Shown: positions 45,884 through 55,309 of the stretch, one piece after another
Numbering within the stretch: position 1 is the first letter of the stretch
How the letters are laid out: every line of letters starts with the position of its first letter
Source: Paludibacteraceae bacterium
Lineage (GTDB): Bacteria > Bacteroidota > Bacteroidia > Bacteroidales > Paludibacteraceae
Assembly (NCBI GenBank): GCA_017551025.1
Contig: JAFZNG010000009.1
Span: 1 to 64,000 of the forward strand
DNA length: 64,000 nucleotides
Direction of reading: 5' to 3'
Translations under genes and position numbers: made by a program
Notes under the pieces: model-generated
Database searches by the model: none
Told to the model about the DNA's origin: nothing
Seen by the model: the letters and a program-made list of their open reading frames with translations, nothing else

Positions 45884-48800
45884 ATGAAAGACAAAAACAC
45901 ATTAAGTCGAGTTGGTCTTGACTCGCGTTCGGTCCGAGATTGGATCGGTTATTGTCTAAGCTTACCAGGTAAATGGAAGCTAATTACCTCGCTCCTACTC
46001 CTCCTAACCCTAGGAATCGGACAGGTGTGGGGAGATACGTTTGTTGATGTCTATAACGATCCAACAAGTTCTAATGCTCCTGCTAGAGCAAATGGAAAAG
46101 GAATATTCTCTGTTATTACTGCGGGCGAAGGCTTTTCTTTTGGATCAAATTCTCTGACTATTGGTACTGCTAATGCCACGGGTACATTTACTATAGCAAC
46201 TACAGGAGTCCCCAATGTGTATATTGACAGTATAAACTTTCAGTTAGTTCCAGACAGAACTGCAAACTCTTTTAGCTCTAATGATGGAACTGTAACTAAA
46301 AAGAGTGATACTGAATATGTCTTTAAAGCTAGTACAACAACAAAAACATCTGTCTCTTTTTCCGTAAAAGATGGTGGTAGTAAGGTGAGGATAAAGCCGA
46401 TTAACGTTGTGTTGAAATCAGACTATGAGTACTTTACTAAGAACTTTGCAATATCTAGTGGGAATGTGACTAGTACGAAGTCTAATGCTTCTTCTGATGT
46501 GACCATTACAACACCGACTTCTGGAACTACGGCAAGTATATCGAACAATGGAATTTCATTGGGAAATACAAAAAAAATTACGTTAGCATCCTCTGGACAT
46601 AACATTAAGAAAATATACTTTACATGTGAAAGTCATAATACAATGTCAAATTTGTCTGCGAATGTAGGGACTTACAGCTCAAATGTTTGGACTGCGGCAG
46701 ATGATACTAAGACTGTTACTTTTACTTCCTCGGGTAGCAATGCGGTGATTGTCGGAATGTGCGTGGAGTTGGAGGAAATTTCTTCTACTTGCACCGCATC
46801 GGCAGATGCAGGTGCAGATAAGAATACGACAGTAGGTGTTGGTGTCGCAATGGCAGCAACGGCTGCTGGCGATGGATTTACCGGAGTTTGGAGTATTAAA
46901 TCTGGTTCACCGAGTATGGATGCAAGTCAGTTAGGTACGACTTCGTCTAATACTATGACGTTTACTCCTAATACTTACGGAACTTATACTCTAGTATGGA
47001 CGGTAACGGATAATAGTGATAATACATGCAAAGCAACGGATGAGGCTACAGTAACCGTACCTGCTCCGACGCATGATATTACTTATACCAATCTTAAAGG
47101 TGCAGTCAACACAAACCCGGCTACATATTCGGAAGGAACAGGAATTGCGTCTTTCGCTAAATTGCGTCACGTAGTGGGATATGATTTCACAGGATGGAGT
47201 CCAGCGTCTATTAGCAGTAGTGCGACAACCGATCAGACTATCGACGCTCAGTGGACTGCTAATCCTGTGGCAACAGGTGACGCGTCGCTGACTTATGCGC
47301 TTGAATTTGGTAGCGGCTCTATAACGACATCATCTATTACTCGTGTAAACGGTGCATTGTATGATGCTACGGATGTGTCGCTGGAACATACAGGATTTAG
47401 CGATAACGCCAACAAAACAGGATGTTCCGGAAAATTAACTACTACCACAGCAAAAGGGGGCTATGTAGAAGTAACCTTTAAGATTGCAGATGGATACAAG
47501 TTCACACCGACAGAAGTTAAAGTACAAGGTATTGCTGTTTCCTCCAACAAAACAATCGAGGTGGAGTTGACGGATAATGCAACGACTCCTAACTCTAAGT
47601 CGGTATCAGGTACACTAACGGCAGTAAGCTCTCCTGCAAGTGGTGGTTATACTGTTACTTTGGATTTTGACGAAACGGGTACTATTGATTTAGAAGGTAC
47701 GGTAACAGCGAAAATATATGCATACGGAGCAGACAATCATTGGCGCATGGGAACACCATTAGTTATTACTGGTACAGTTTCCTTGGATTGCTCCAAGCCA
47801 GGAACGCCTGCGAATTTGGCCGTTTCTGAAAAGTCTCATAACTCGGCTACGTTCGGATGGGATGCTGCAGAACATGCAGATGGTTACAAAGTTCGTTTGG
47901 AGCAGGGTAGTACGGTTGTCGTTGATTGGACAGATTGCGCTATTAATTCTTATACAAAGAGCGACCTTACTCCGGAGACCGCTTATACATTTAAAGTAAA
48001 GGCAAAAGGTGCGACGGGTTATTGCGAGTTGGGCGACGAAGCGACAGTAAATGTAACTACTGATGCCGAGCCGGCTGCAAATCCTGTAATTACTGGTGCA
48101 GTTAATGAAGCAGGATGGGGAACCGTATCTGATGCTATTACGGTAACAAGTGGTAAGACAGTTGCTATTGCAGACAATATACTTACTTGTGACGAGAAGA
48201 CCTTGACAGCAACAGCCACAACGGCAACGACTGAATATACTTATGCTTTTGATCATTGGAGCGGAATTTCTAATGGTGATGCAGTAACGGCTAATATTAC
48301 CGTGACAGCTAACTTTACGCGTACAGCTAATAGTTATGATGTTACTCGTACTGCTCCGTCTAATGGCTCTTACACTATTAAGGTGGGCGATGCAACTGCA
48401 GTTAGCACAAGTACAACCGCTGCTTATGGCTCGACCGTAACCTTGGCTGCTACTCCGGCTGAAGGATATGAGTTTGTCTATTGGACAGTTGTTCCAACGG
48501 CAGGCGGTGAAGCCATTACGGTTACGAATAATCAGTTTATAATGCCGGCTGAGGCAGTGACGATTAGTGCAACGTTTGTGGTAGAACGTAAGAAGATTTT
48601 GTATCTGACGAGTGCGACCACAGAAGGCGATAAATTGTATGATGCTTTGAAGGATGACTACAACGTTACAGTTGCTGCTCCGGATGCTCAGACTTTGACT
48701 GACTATGATTTGGTGGTATTGCACGAGTCTATCAACGGAAAGGCAGCTGCTTCGGGTGATAACAACAATAAGAAACAAGTTATCCTTGATATTCCTACGA

Positions 48801-51800
48801 CCACTATTCCTGTATTGAATACGAAGAGTTATTTCTATAATAACGCTAACACAGATAATCAACGTTGGAATTGGGGAACTCCGAATAGCGGCAAGAAAAC
48901 CATGGGAGTGCACGTGAATACTGCTTATTGCGATATTACTACTCACCCGTTGTTTAATGATTTGACGCCCGACGCAAATGATAGTATCATCATTTTGAGT
49001 TCTATCAGTAGTGACAATAAACCGATTCAACCTATTGGTACGTTTACCACTGGTAAAGAAGGTTATACATTGGCAAATGTACCTGATGGCTGTGCGATTC
49101 ATGAGTTAACTCCGGCGCAGCGTGGTGTGGCTTCCGGTAAATATCTGTTGATTAGTGTTTACAACAAGGACTTGAATAACCTGAACGCTAATGGTCAGAA
49201 GTTGTTCCAGAATGCTGCGGCTTACTTGTTGAGCGATGCAACTTGGACTCCGACTGCACCTAAAACTGTAACCCACACACTGGCTAATGTAACCAAGAAG
49301 AGCGGTGAGGCATCGGTTTGTGCAGGTGTGGCATACAGCGCTACGTATGAGGCTGTAAGCGGATATACGCTGCCGGCAGATGTAGTTGTTAAGGTAAATG
49401 GTACGGCTATCAATAGTGGCTACACCTGGACGCAAGCTACCGGTACTCTGGCTATCGAAGCTGCACAAGTAACCAATAACATCGAAATCGTTGTTAATGG
49501 TGAGTTCAACTGCCCTGCTGCAAGTTCGGGTGATATAGTGTTCAAGTGGGACGCTAAGACCGGTAGCGCAGAGGCAGAGTATCTGGCAGCAGAAGCTGAA
49601 GGCGTGGACATCAGTGGCTATGTAGATAACATGGTTGGTGGTTCGGCTAATGCTTACGGCCAAGTTATTGGTGAAGGTCCGAATACAACGTGGTATCGCA
49701 ATACAGACAATTGCCTCTACTTCAATGGTAATGACGCTTACTTGAAACTGAACGTTTGCGCGCTGCAAGAGGGTGATAAGATTGAAATCGCTTCTGCAGA
49801 AGGCAAGAATATCTGGATTGCAACCTCTTCTACCCGTCCTGCTGATGCTAGTGCTGCTGCAGCTGTGATTGAGCACGGATCGGCATTCTATATTTCGAGT
49901 ACTTCGGCATTGATCGATGCAACGGAGATCTATCTGTTCCGTGAGGATGGCTTCACGAAGATCGGTTCGCTGACGGTTACTCGTTCGAAGAAGTTTACCG
50001 TTACCTACGATTCCAGTGAACCCTTGACGGGTGGTGCTACTCCGGCTCCTGAGTACGCATTTGACGGTCAGTCGCTCGTGATTGTCGATGGCACTACGAT
50101 GGAGAATGGTGCAAAGCATTTCAACGGTTGGAAAGACAGTAATGACAATGATTACGCAGTTGGTGCTAACTTCACTCCGACCGCAAACATTACGCTGTAT
50201 GCACAGTGGGCAGAATGTACGCCGCTGACGCTCAACCTTACGGGCTATGCAACCGAGCTGTTGGCAGGTGGCGCAACTACTACCGCTACGCTGGATAAGG
50301 GCACTAGCACGGGTGCTGTAACCTGGGAGAGTAGTAATACCGAGGTGCTGACCGTTGCTAATGGTGTGATCACTCCGGTGAAGGGCGGTACGGCAACCGT
50401 AACGGCTCATGTAGCAGAAGATGCTACCTATTGCGAAAGCGATGTAACCAGTGCTGAGATTACCGTTAAGGCAACCGTTCATTACGATGCTAACGCAGGT
50501 GGTAATGAAACCGGTACAATGGAAGATGGCGTAGGCGCATCGGTAACCGTTGTGGCTAACGCATTTGCGTACGCCGACCACAAGTTCCTCCGTTGGAATA
50601 CGCAACCGGACGGTCAAGGCACGGATGTTGCAGTTGGTGCAACCACGAACGAGAATATGACGCTGTATGCTATCTGGAAAGAAGTTAACTGCGCTCCTGG
50701 AACTATCTTCTCGCTGGAGATGAAGACCGGCTTGTCAAATGAGAATATTGACCCTGCTGGTTATAAGGAAATGAGCAGTGACTATGCTACTGTGACAGGA
50801 GGTTCCGCAATCTTACGTAATGATGGTTCCGACAACACAAAGGCGCGAATCTACAATTCCAATATTTATTTGGGAGGTGCTGCCGGCTATGTTGTTGTAG
50901 AACTGGATTGTCCGCTTCAAGTAAATGACGTGATTGCGTTTACAGGTGATAACAGTAACGCGATCTGTTTCACGTTGAATGGCACTCGCGCAACCGATTA
51001 CGCTACTTCTGATGGTGAGTTTACAGTAAGTTCTGCTTTCTTGAACGGCAACAATAATGCAACGACAGTCTATGTATGGCGTCAGTCTGGAAATGGAACT
51101 ACTATCCATTCGTTGACCGTAACGCGTCCGGCTCCGGATGCTCCGGTTCCGAGTATTACGACTAATCCTGCTAATGCAAGTTATACCGGTAGCGATCCTA
51201 TCCTGCCGATGACGGTTGTTGCTGAGGTGACCGGTGCAGAAGATTTGCATTATCAGTGGTATAAGGTAGGTGATCTTTCGGATGTTGAGGTAGGCGATGA
51301 TGCCGCTTCTTATACTCCGATTGCATCGGGTGAGTATTACTGCGTAGTTACCAACAGTCCGACCGGTTATACCGCTAAGTCGGCTACTTCCACTCATGCA
51401 ACTATTACGATGATTAGTAGCGATGCTACACTTGCTTGGTTGAAGGCTTGGAACGATAATATTACACTTACTAATGGTGAATATGATTATACGTACGTTC
51501 TCGCAGACACTGCAACTATGGCTCCTGTGGTAACAGCTGGTAAGAATGAAGAGCACGCAACAGTAACGATTACGCAGGCTACTACGAAGACCGGAACGGC
51601 TACGGTTCATGTAGTCGCTGAGGATGGTACGACCTATCACGACTATACTGTTAAGTTTAATGAGTTTGTTGGTTGCCGTGACGCATACTGGTTCGCAAAG
51701 AGCACTGATGCTCCGACAGGCAAGGAGAATAATAGCTCGGTATTTGCTAGCATGCAAGGTGATGGTACCGACTTGGCAGCTACATTTAATATTGATGGAG

Positions 51801-53440
51801 TTGATTATACGGTAACACGTGCAACAAGTGCGAAATCCTCGTTTGGTCAATTCACAATTCCTACAGGATTTAACGCTACTGTATATGTTGCTTTGAAGAC
51901 GGGAGGAACAAACCGTGGTGTTTCGCTGGTACCGACAACGAGTGGTACAACTTACTCTTCTGATACATATGCTACAGCAGGTAACTATGTAGTTGAATTT
52001 AATGATGTAGCTGCCGGCACATATGCAATTAATGGCACAGGTGGTAACAGCAACTTTGCAGTTGTTAAGGTAACCATGTGTAAGTATCCTGTTCAGGGCG
52101 TTTCGCTGCCGGCTACCGAGAGTGTATATAAGGATCAGTCGATTACTCTGACCCCGACCTTCACTCCTGCTGAGGCTTCGAATAAGAGCGTGACCTGGCA
52201 ATCAGATGATGAAACGGTTGCTACGGTTGTAAATGGCGTTGTAACCGGTGTGGCTGCAGGTTCTGCAAATATTACTGTAACTACTGCAGACGGTGGATAC
52301 CAAGCAGTATGTGTAGTAACGGTTGTTGAAATGGATTGTGAAACGTACGTTGGTAACTTGTTCTCATTTGAAGTTGTAGCAACGGAGAATAAACAGTATA
52401 CCAGCGTAGGAACTGGTAATGCTGAAAAAGTTATTGGCGCAGAGGTGGCAACGGTAACCAGCGGACAGGCTTATGCAGGTTATACAAGCAATACAGCTAC
52501 TATTGATGTCGCTAACAAACAGAGCAATGTATGGTACTATAAGTTCGGCGATTCTAATACGTACCTGAAAGTACAATTGGCTAATTGCGCGCTGAAAGCC
52601 GGTGATGTGATTACGATGACCGCTCTGCAGGATATTTACATCTCTACGAGTGCAACGTATCCGTCTCAAGCTGAAAATCGCATTGAGATCAAGCATGCTA
52701 CTGATGCGAAGTATATGATCAAACCGGGTGATATTTTGGAAGGTCAGAGTACGATTTATCTCTGGCGTAAGAGTGGTAGCACTTACTTGAAGAATATCTC
52801 TATTAAGCGTGTGCCTCCGTTCGATGCAAATCGTACAACGCTGAAGGTTAATTCGTATGGTACATTCTGCTACCCGCAAGCTGTAGCTGAAGGTATGTAC
52901 ACCGGTGCAACATTCTATCGTATCCTTGAGAAGACCGGAATCGGTTTCGTTCTTGAGGAAGTTCGTAGCCTGGAAGCTGGCCGTCCGTACATGTTCGTTG
53001 CTGAGGCCAATACAATCTATGTAGATTGGAGTGGCGATGCAGTTACCGAGCCTGTAAATGGCGCGCAGAACTACGGTTTGGTAGGTGCAAACTTTGACAC
53101 TGACTATACTCCGGTTCCGTCGTACTATGATGGCCATAACTGCTACATCCTGAGCAATAACCATATTTACCTCTGCGGTAACAACTGCCAGATTGCTAAG
53201 TATCGTGCATACATCGATTATGACGCAGTTCCTGAGGCTGGTCAGGGTACTCCTGCTAATGTACCTGCAGGTGCTCCGGCACTCCGTCGTATCGTAGTAG
53301 GTAAAGATAATGCAACGGCAATTGATAACCTCACGGAGTTTGGCAACGGCGCAACGGCAACGAAACTGATCATTGACGGTCAGCTGTACATCCTCCGCGG
53401 TGGTCATATGTTCGACGCTACCGGCCGACTGGTAAAATAA
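45884..53440 (+). CDS. Giant secreted repeat protein, probable type IX cargo
   Basis: 2518 residues. A long N-region of about 32 residues (with SRSVRDWIGYCLSLPGKW) precedes the hydrophobic signal core ending GIGQVWG. Recognisable modules: fibronectin III-like (about 635-735), InlB/Listeria-Bacteroides-like repeats (near 740-820, 1370-1445 and 1528-1600), a flavodoxin or amidotransferase-like fold starting KKILYLTSATTEGDK (about 900-1125), Big_2-like Ig domains (about 1450-1525, 2070-2147). A module ending in IYLWR.SG...SLTVTR-type sequence occurs three times (about 1210-1370, 1605-1750, 2155-2310). C-terminal tail KLIIDGQLYILRGG...DATGRLVK resembles that of the CotH-like protein. Likely surface adhesin or filament; function unknown. 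Confidence 0.88.
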   Translation: MKDKNTLSRVGLDSRSVRDWIGYCLSLPGKWKLITSLLLLLTLGIGQVWGDTFVDVYNDPTSSNAPARANGKGIFSVITAGEGFSFGSNSLTIGTANATGTFTIATTGVPNVYIDSINFQLVPDRTANSFSSNDGTVTKKSDTEYVFKASTTTKTSVSFSVKDGGSKVRIKPINVVLKSDYEYFTKNFAISSGNVTSTKSNASSDVTITTPTSGTTASISNNGISLGNTKKITLASSGHNIKKIYFTCESHNTMSNLSANVGTYSSNVWTAADDTKTVTFTSSGSNAVIVGMCVELEEISSTCTASADAGADKNTTVGVGVAMAATAAGDGFTGVWSIKSGSPSMDASQLGTTSSNTMTFTPNTYGTYTLVWTVTDNSDNTCKATDEATVTVPAPTHDITYTNLKGAVNTNPATYSEGTGIASFAKLRHVVGYDFTGWSPASISSSATTDQTIDAQWTANPVATGDASLTYALEFGSGSITTSSITRVNGALYDATDVSLEHTGFSDNANKTGCSGKLTTTTAKGGYVEVTFKIADGYKFTPTEVKVQGIAVSSNKTIEVELTDNATTPNSKSVSGTLTAVSSPASGGYTVTLDFDETGTIDLEGTVTAKIYAYGADNHWRMGTPLVITGTVSLDCSKPGTPANLAVSEKSHNSATFGWDAAEHADGYKVRLEQGSTVVVDWTDCAINSYTKSDLTPETAYTFKVKAKGATGYCELGDEATVNVTTDAEPAANPVITGAVNEAGWGTVSDAITVTSGKTVAIADNILTCDEKTLTATATTATTEYTYAFDHWSGISNGDAVTANITVTANFTRTANSYDVTRTAPSNGSYTIKVGDATAVSTSTTAAYGSTVTLAATPAEGYEFVYWTVVPTAGGEAITVTNNQFIMPAEAVTISATFVVERKKILYLTSATTEGDKLYDALKDDYNVTVAAPDAQTLTDYDLVVLHESINGKAAASGDNNNKKQVILDIPTTTIPVLNTKSYFYNNANTDNQRWNWGTPNSGKKTMGVHVNTAYCDITTHPLFNDLTPDANDSIIILSSISSDNKPIQPIGTFTTGKEGYTLANVPDGCAIHELTPAQRGVASGKYLLISVYNKDLNNLNANGQKLFQNAAAYLLSDATWTPTAPKTVTHTLANVTKKSGEASVCAGVAYSATYEAVSGYTLPADVVVKVNGTAINSGYTWTQATGTLAIEAAQVTNNIEIVVNGEFNCPAASSGDIVFKWDAKTGSAEAEYLAAEAEGVDISGYVDNMVGGSANAYGQVIGEGPNTTWYRNTDNCLYFNGNDAYLKLNVCALQEGDKIEIASAEGKNIWIATSSTRPADASAAAAVIEHGSAFYISSTSALIDATEIYLFREDGFTKIGSLTVTRSKKFTVTYDSSEPLTGGATPAPEYAFDGQSLVIVDGTTMENGAKHFNGWKDSNDNDYAVGANFTPTANITLYAQWAECTPLTLNLTGYATELLAGGATTTATLDKGTSTGAVTWESSNTEVLTVANGVITPVKGGTATVTAHVAEDATYCESDVTSAEITVKATVHYDANAGGNETGTMEDGVGASVTVVANAFAYADHKFLRWNTQPDGQGTDVAVGATTNENMTLYAIWKEVNCAPGTIFSLEMKTGLSNENIDPAGYKEMSSDYATVTGGSAILRNDGSDNTKARIYNSNIYLGGAAGYVVVELDCPLQVNDVIAFTGDNSNAICFTLNGTRATDYATSDGEFTVSSAFLNGNNNATTVYVWRQSGNGTTIHSLTVTRPAPDAPVPSITTNPANASYTGSDPILPMTVVAEVTGAEDLHYQWYKVGDLSDVEVGDDAASYTPIASGEYYCVVTNSPTGYTAKSATSTHATITMISSDATLAWLKAWNDNITLTNGEYDYTYVLADTATMAPVVTAGKNEEHATVTITQATTKTGTATVHVVAEDGTTYHDYTVKFNEFVGCRDAYWFAKSTDAPTGKENNSSVFASMQGDGTDLAATFNIDGVDYTVTRATSAKSSFGQFTIPTGFNATVYVALKTGGTNRGVSLVPTTSGTTYSSDTYATAGNYVVEFNDVAAGTYAINGTGGNSNFAVVKVTMCKYPVQGVSLPATESVYKDQSITLTPTFTPAEASNKSVTWQSDDETVATVVNGVVTGVAAGSANITVTTADGGYQAVCVVTVVEMDCETYVGNLFSFEVVATENKQYTSVGTGNAEKVIGAEVATVTSGQAYAGYTSNTATIDVANKQSNVWYYKFGDSNTYLKVQLANCALKAGDVITMTALQDIYISTSATYPSQAENRIEIKHATDAKYMIKPGDILEGQSTIYLWRKSGSTYLKNISIKRVPPFDANRTTLKVNSYGTFCYPQAVAEGMYTGATFYRILEKTGIGFVLEEVRSLEAGRPYMFVAEANTIYVDWSGDAVTEPVNGAQNYGLVGANFDTDYTPVPSYYDGHNCYILSNNHIYLCGNNCQIAKYRAYIDYDAVPEAGQGTPANVPAGAPALRRIVVGKDNATAIDNLTEFGNGATATKLIIDGQLYILRGGHMFDATGRLVK

Positions 53441-53452
53441 AAAGTGAAAGGT

Positions 53453-53487
53453 AGATTAGCAGGTGCGGGAAACCTGCCTGCTAATCT
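53453..53487 (+). terminator. Large hairpin after the giant gene
   Basis: AGATTAGCAGG (53453-53463) pairs perfectly with CCTGCTAATCT (53477-53487). No T-run follows, so termination is not certain. Confidence 0.5.
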
Positions 53488-53556
53488 GCTAATTGATCCA
53501 AAAAAGTGCTAAGAAAAGCGAAAAAATAGAAAAAAATGCATTTTTTTGCAAAAATA

Positions 53557-53588
53557 TTTGGTTTGTAACTAAAAAATAGTTACCTTTG
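53557..53588 (+). promoter_or_regulatory. Promoter of the HicB-like gene
   Basis: TTTG 53557-53560, 20 bp, TACCTTTG 53581-53588. A TTG at 53586 lies inside the -7 box, so the ATG at 53610 is the start. Confidence 0.75.
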
Positions 53589-53609
53589 CACGAAATATTT
53601 GGCGGTTCT

Positions 53610-53948
53610 ATGAATACAATTAGTTACAAAGGTTATCTCGGAACAGTTAATTTCTCTGAGAAAGACGAGTGCTTTTATGGAAAGATTGAGGGCATTGACG
53701 GCTTGGTGAATTTTGAAGGACAAAGTGTAACCGAACTAACCGATGCTTTTCATGAAGCAGTGGACGATTATGTGGCTTATTGCTTGGCCGAGGGATTAGA
53801 ACCCCACAAAAGTTATTCTGGGCAACTGAATATCCGAATTAAGCCGGAGACGCATAGCCGTATTGCTGCTTTAGCCAAACAAGCAGGGGAGTCTATTAAC
53901 GCTTTTATTAGTCAGGCACTTGATGTCCGCGTAGCTGCAATGTTATAA
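53610..53948 (+). CDS. hicB: HicB-family antitoxin, no HicA seen
   Basis: 112 residues from ATG at 53610. N-terminal HicB fold (YKGYLGTVNFSEKDECFYGKI, then VTELTDAFHEAVDDYVAYC) and a C-terminal ribbon-helix-helix DNA-binding part (LNIRIKPETHSRIAALAKQAG). HicB normally neutralises the RNase HicA and represses its own operon. No hicA-like ORF lies on either side, so it is solitary in this window, the third antitoxin without partner in 8 kb. Confidence 0.85.
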   Translation: MNTISYKGYLGTVNFSEKDECFYGKIEGIDGLVNFEGQSVTELTDAFHEAVDDYVAYCLAEGLEPHKSYSGQLNIRIKPETHSRIAALAKQAGESINAFISQALDVRVAAML

Positions 53949-53988
53949 AACGAAACCACTAATTACGTACGAATAATAATTATCTAGT

Positions 53989-54120
53989 ATGAGAAAAATG
54001 TATAATCAACCTACTACAGACATTCTCTCCGTTAAGACAACGGAGTTGATGCAGGGTAATGTTGTCTCCTTTGGCCCTGGAGGAAATGATCCGGGCGACA
54101 ACATTACGGGTAACGAGTAA
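53989..54120 (+). CDS. Small peptide, 43 residues
   Basis: ATG at 53989, reading MRKMYNQPTTDILSVKTTEL and a Gly/Pro/Asn/Asp-rich end (FGPGGNDPGDN), TAA at 54118-54120. Short Bacteroidales proteins with a KxYxxPxxExxxV start and a Gly-rich end are frequent, their function unknown to me. It stands between hicB and a good terminator, 40 bp after hicB. Confidence 0.6.
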   Translation: MRKMYNQPTTDILSVKTTELMQGNVVSFGPGGNDPGDNITGNE

Positions 54121-54177
54121 CCCCCTCGCGTATATGCGCGTACCCTAATTTCGTGCGCGTATATCGCGCTAAACCTA

Positions 54178-54222
54178 TCCATCCAAAGGCAGTCCCCGCG
54201 ACTGCCTTTGATGGTATTTTTT
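54178..54222 (+). terminator. Strong terminator
   Basis: CAAAGGCAGT (54184-54193) pairs with ACTGCCTTTG (54201-54210), extended by CCAT with ATGG through a one-base interruption, followed by TATTTTTT. Ends the hicB/small peptide unit. Confidence 0.85.
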
Positions 54223-54230
54223 GCAAAATA

Positions 54231-54262
54231 TTTGCATATGTCAAAAAAATGTTGTAACTTTG
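54231..54262 (+). promoter_or_regulatory. Promoter of the third mntA-hepT pair
   Basis: TTTG 54231-54234, 20 bp, TAACTTTG 54255-54262; extended box TTTGCATATGTCA. Confidence 0.8.
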
Positions 54263-54283
54263 CAGCGTCAAAACGTATATTGT

Positions 54284-54577
54284 ATGAAATCGACGAGTGA
54301 TTACATAGCTATTTTGAAGCAACATGCGCCCATATTGAGAGATCGATACGGGATGACTTCTATGCAACTTTTCGGCTCCGTCGCTCGAGGTGAACAGAGA
54401 GAAGATAGCGATGTAGATGTCCTCGTTGATATACCGCCTACTTTGCGAGCCGTAGGTGGTGCGCATGATTATTTGGAGCAAATTATGGGGTGTCATGTAG
54501 ATATGATTCGAAATCATAATCGCTTAACACCACTGTTTAGAAAACAGATAGAGCGAGATGGAATCACTATCTTTTGA
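54284..54577 (+). CDS. mntA: MntA-like nucleotidyltransferase antitoxin
   Basis: 97 residues from ATG at 54284; a longer frame to 54221 runs through the promoter. QLFGSVARGEQREDSDVDVL carries the GS and DxD motifs. Paralogous to 45116-45409. Overlaps hepT by 20 bp. Confidence 0.87.
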   Translation: MKSTSDYIAILKQHAPILRDRYGMTSMQLFGSVARGEQREDSDVDVLVDIPPTLRAVGGAHDYLEQIMGCHVDMIRNHNRLTPLFRKQIERDGITIF

Positions 54578-54986
54578 AATATTAGAGATCGTCCAAGATA
54601 CGTTGATGAATATCCGTAAGTCCATTTTGTTGTTGCAAGAATGGAATAGGGGAGTACAAAGCACGGATGAATGGACTAAATCTCCTTATGGCATACAGAA
54701 ACTTGCTGCAAATTGCATGCTTATAGAAGCCATAGGCGAAGCGGTGAAAAAAGTGGATAAACGACTTGGTCGCGACTTCTTAAATCAATGCCCGGAAATC
54801 CCATGGCAAGATATTATGTCTATGCGAAACTATATTGCGCATGGCTATTTCGAACTTGATGATGTATATGTGCTTTCCGTTATACAAAATGATCTTGATC
54901 CGTTATTAAAGGCTATAGACAAACTTATTTCTATAGTAGAAACTCAGATGGTGGAGAAAGATGTAGATGGCCAAATGGCTGAGTAA
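54558..54986 (+). CDS. hepT: HepT-like HEPN ribonuclease toxin
   Basis: 142 residues. HEPN active site RNYIAHGYF near residue 95 (RxxxxH followed by Tyr), preceded by LIEAIGEAVKKVDK. Complete toxin of the third MntA/HepT locus. The stop codon lies in a perfect 12-bp stem (54983-55028). Confidence 0.85.
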   Translation: MESLSFEILEIVQDTLMNIRKSILLLQEWNRGVQSTDEWTKSPYGIQKLAANCMLIEAIGEAVKKVDKRLGRDFLNQCPEIPWQDIMSMRNYIAHGYFELDDVYVLSVIQNDLDPLLKAIDKLISIVETQMVEKDVDGQMAE

Positions 54987-55028
54987 TTTCGAGGGCACCG
55001 AGACGTAAACGTCCCACCTCGAAATTAC
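54983..55028 (+). terminator. Two-tier hairpin after hepT
   Basis: GTAATTTCGAGG (54983-54994) pairs perfectly with CCTCGAAATTAC (55017-55028); inside, GACG pairs with CGTC. No T-run follows, so it may stabilise the 3' end or mark an element boundary. Confidence 0.5.
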
Positions 55029-55045
55029 ATTCGCACCGTTCAGAT

Positions 55046-55210
55046 CATACGCAAATTTTTTTGCAATTTTTTAGTAAGCAGCAGGAGCTGCAAATAAAAT
55101 CTGTCAGTATCAATGGCATGCTTGTGCAAGCACAGACAGCCCCAGATATTGACATATTTTAATGTATTTCATACTTTTTTACTAAAAAATTGCAAAAAAA
55201 TTTGCGTATG
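55046..55210. mobile_element. MITE-like element with 31-bp perfect inverted repeats
   Basis: Arms 55046-55076 and 55180-55210 are exact reverse complements, 31 bp, enclosing 103 bp without an ORF. The outer end of the right arm is TTTGCGTATG, the -33 part of the rpmB promoter. No clear target duplication is visible. It may be a miniature inverted-repeat element or a palindromic regulatory region. The centre has a short stem (GCTTGTGCAAGC at 55119 region) and CTGTC/GACAG pairing. Confidence 0.55.
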
Positions 55211-55232
55211 TGAAAAATTTGTAGTAATTTTG
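55201..55232 (+). promoter_or_regulatory. Promoter of rpmB-rpmG-DUF4295
   Basis: TTTG 55201-55204, 20 bp, TAATTTTG 55225-55232; extended box TTTGCGTATGTGA. The -33 box is part of the right arm of the 31-bp inverted repeat. Confidence 0.85.
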
Positions 55233-55309
55233 CACGATTTTTCGCGTGGAGTGTACTGCCGCGTGCGAAATCCTATGATTTAGAAGATAATAATAAAATA
55301 TATACTACA

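Noticed and set aside
47759..53407. Four long minus-strand frames (447, 503, 462 and 347 codons) opposite the giant gene
   Set aside because: They mirror the codon bias of the plus-strand gene, have no promoters, and their translations are rich in Ser/Arg/Cys/Ile without any domain. The plus strand has a signal peptide, known modules and a sorting tail.
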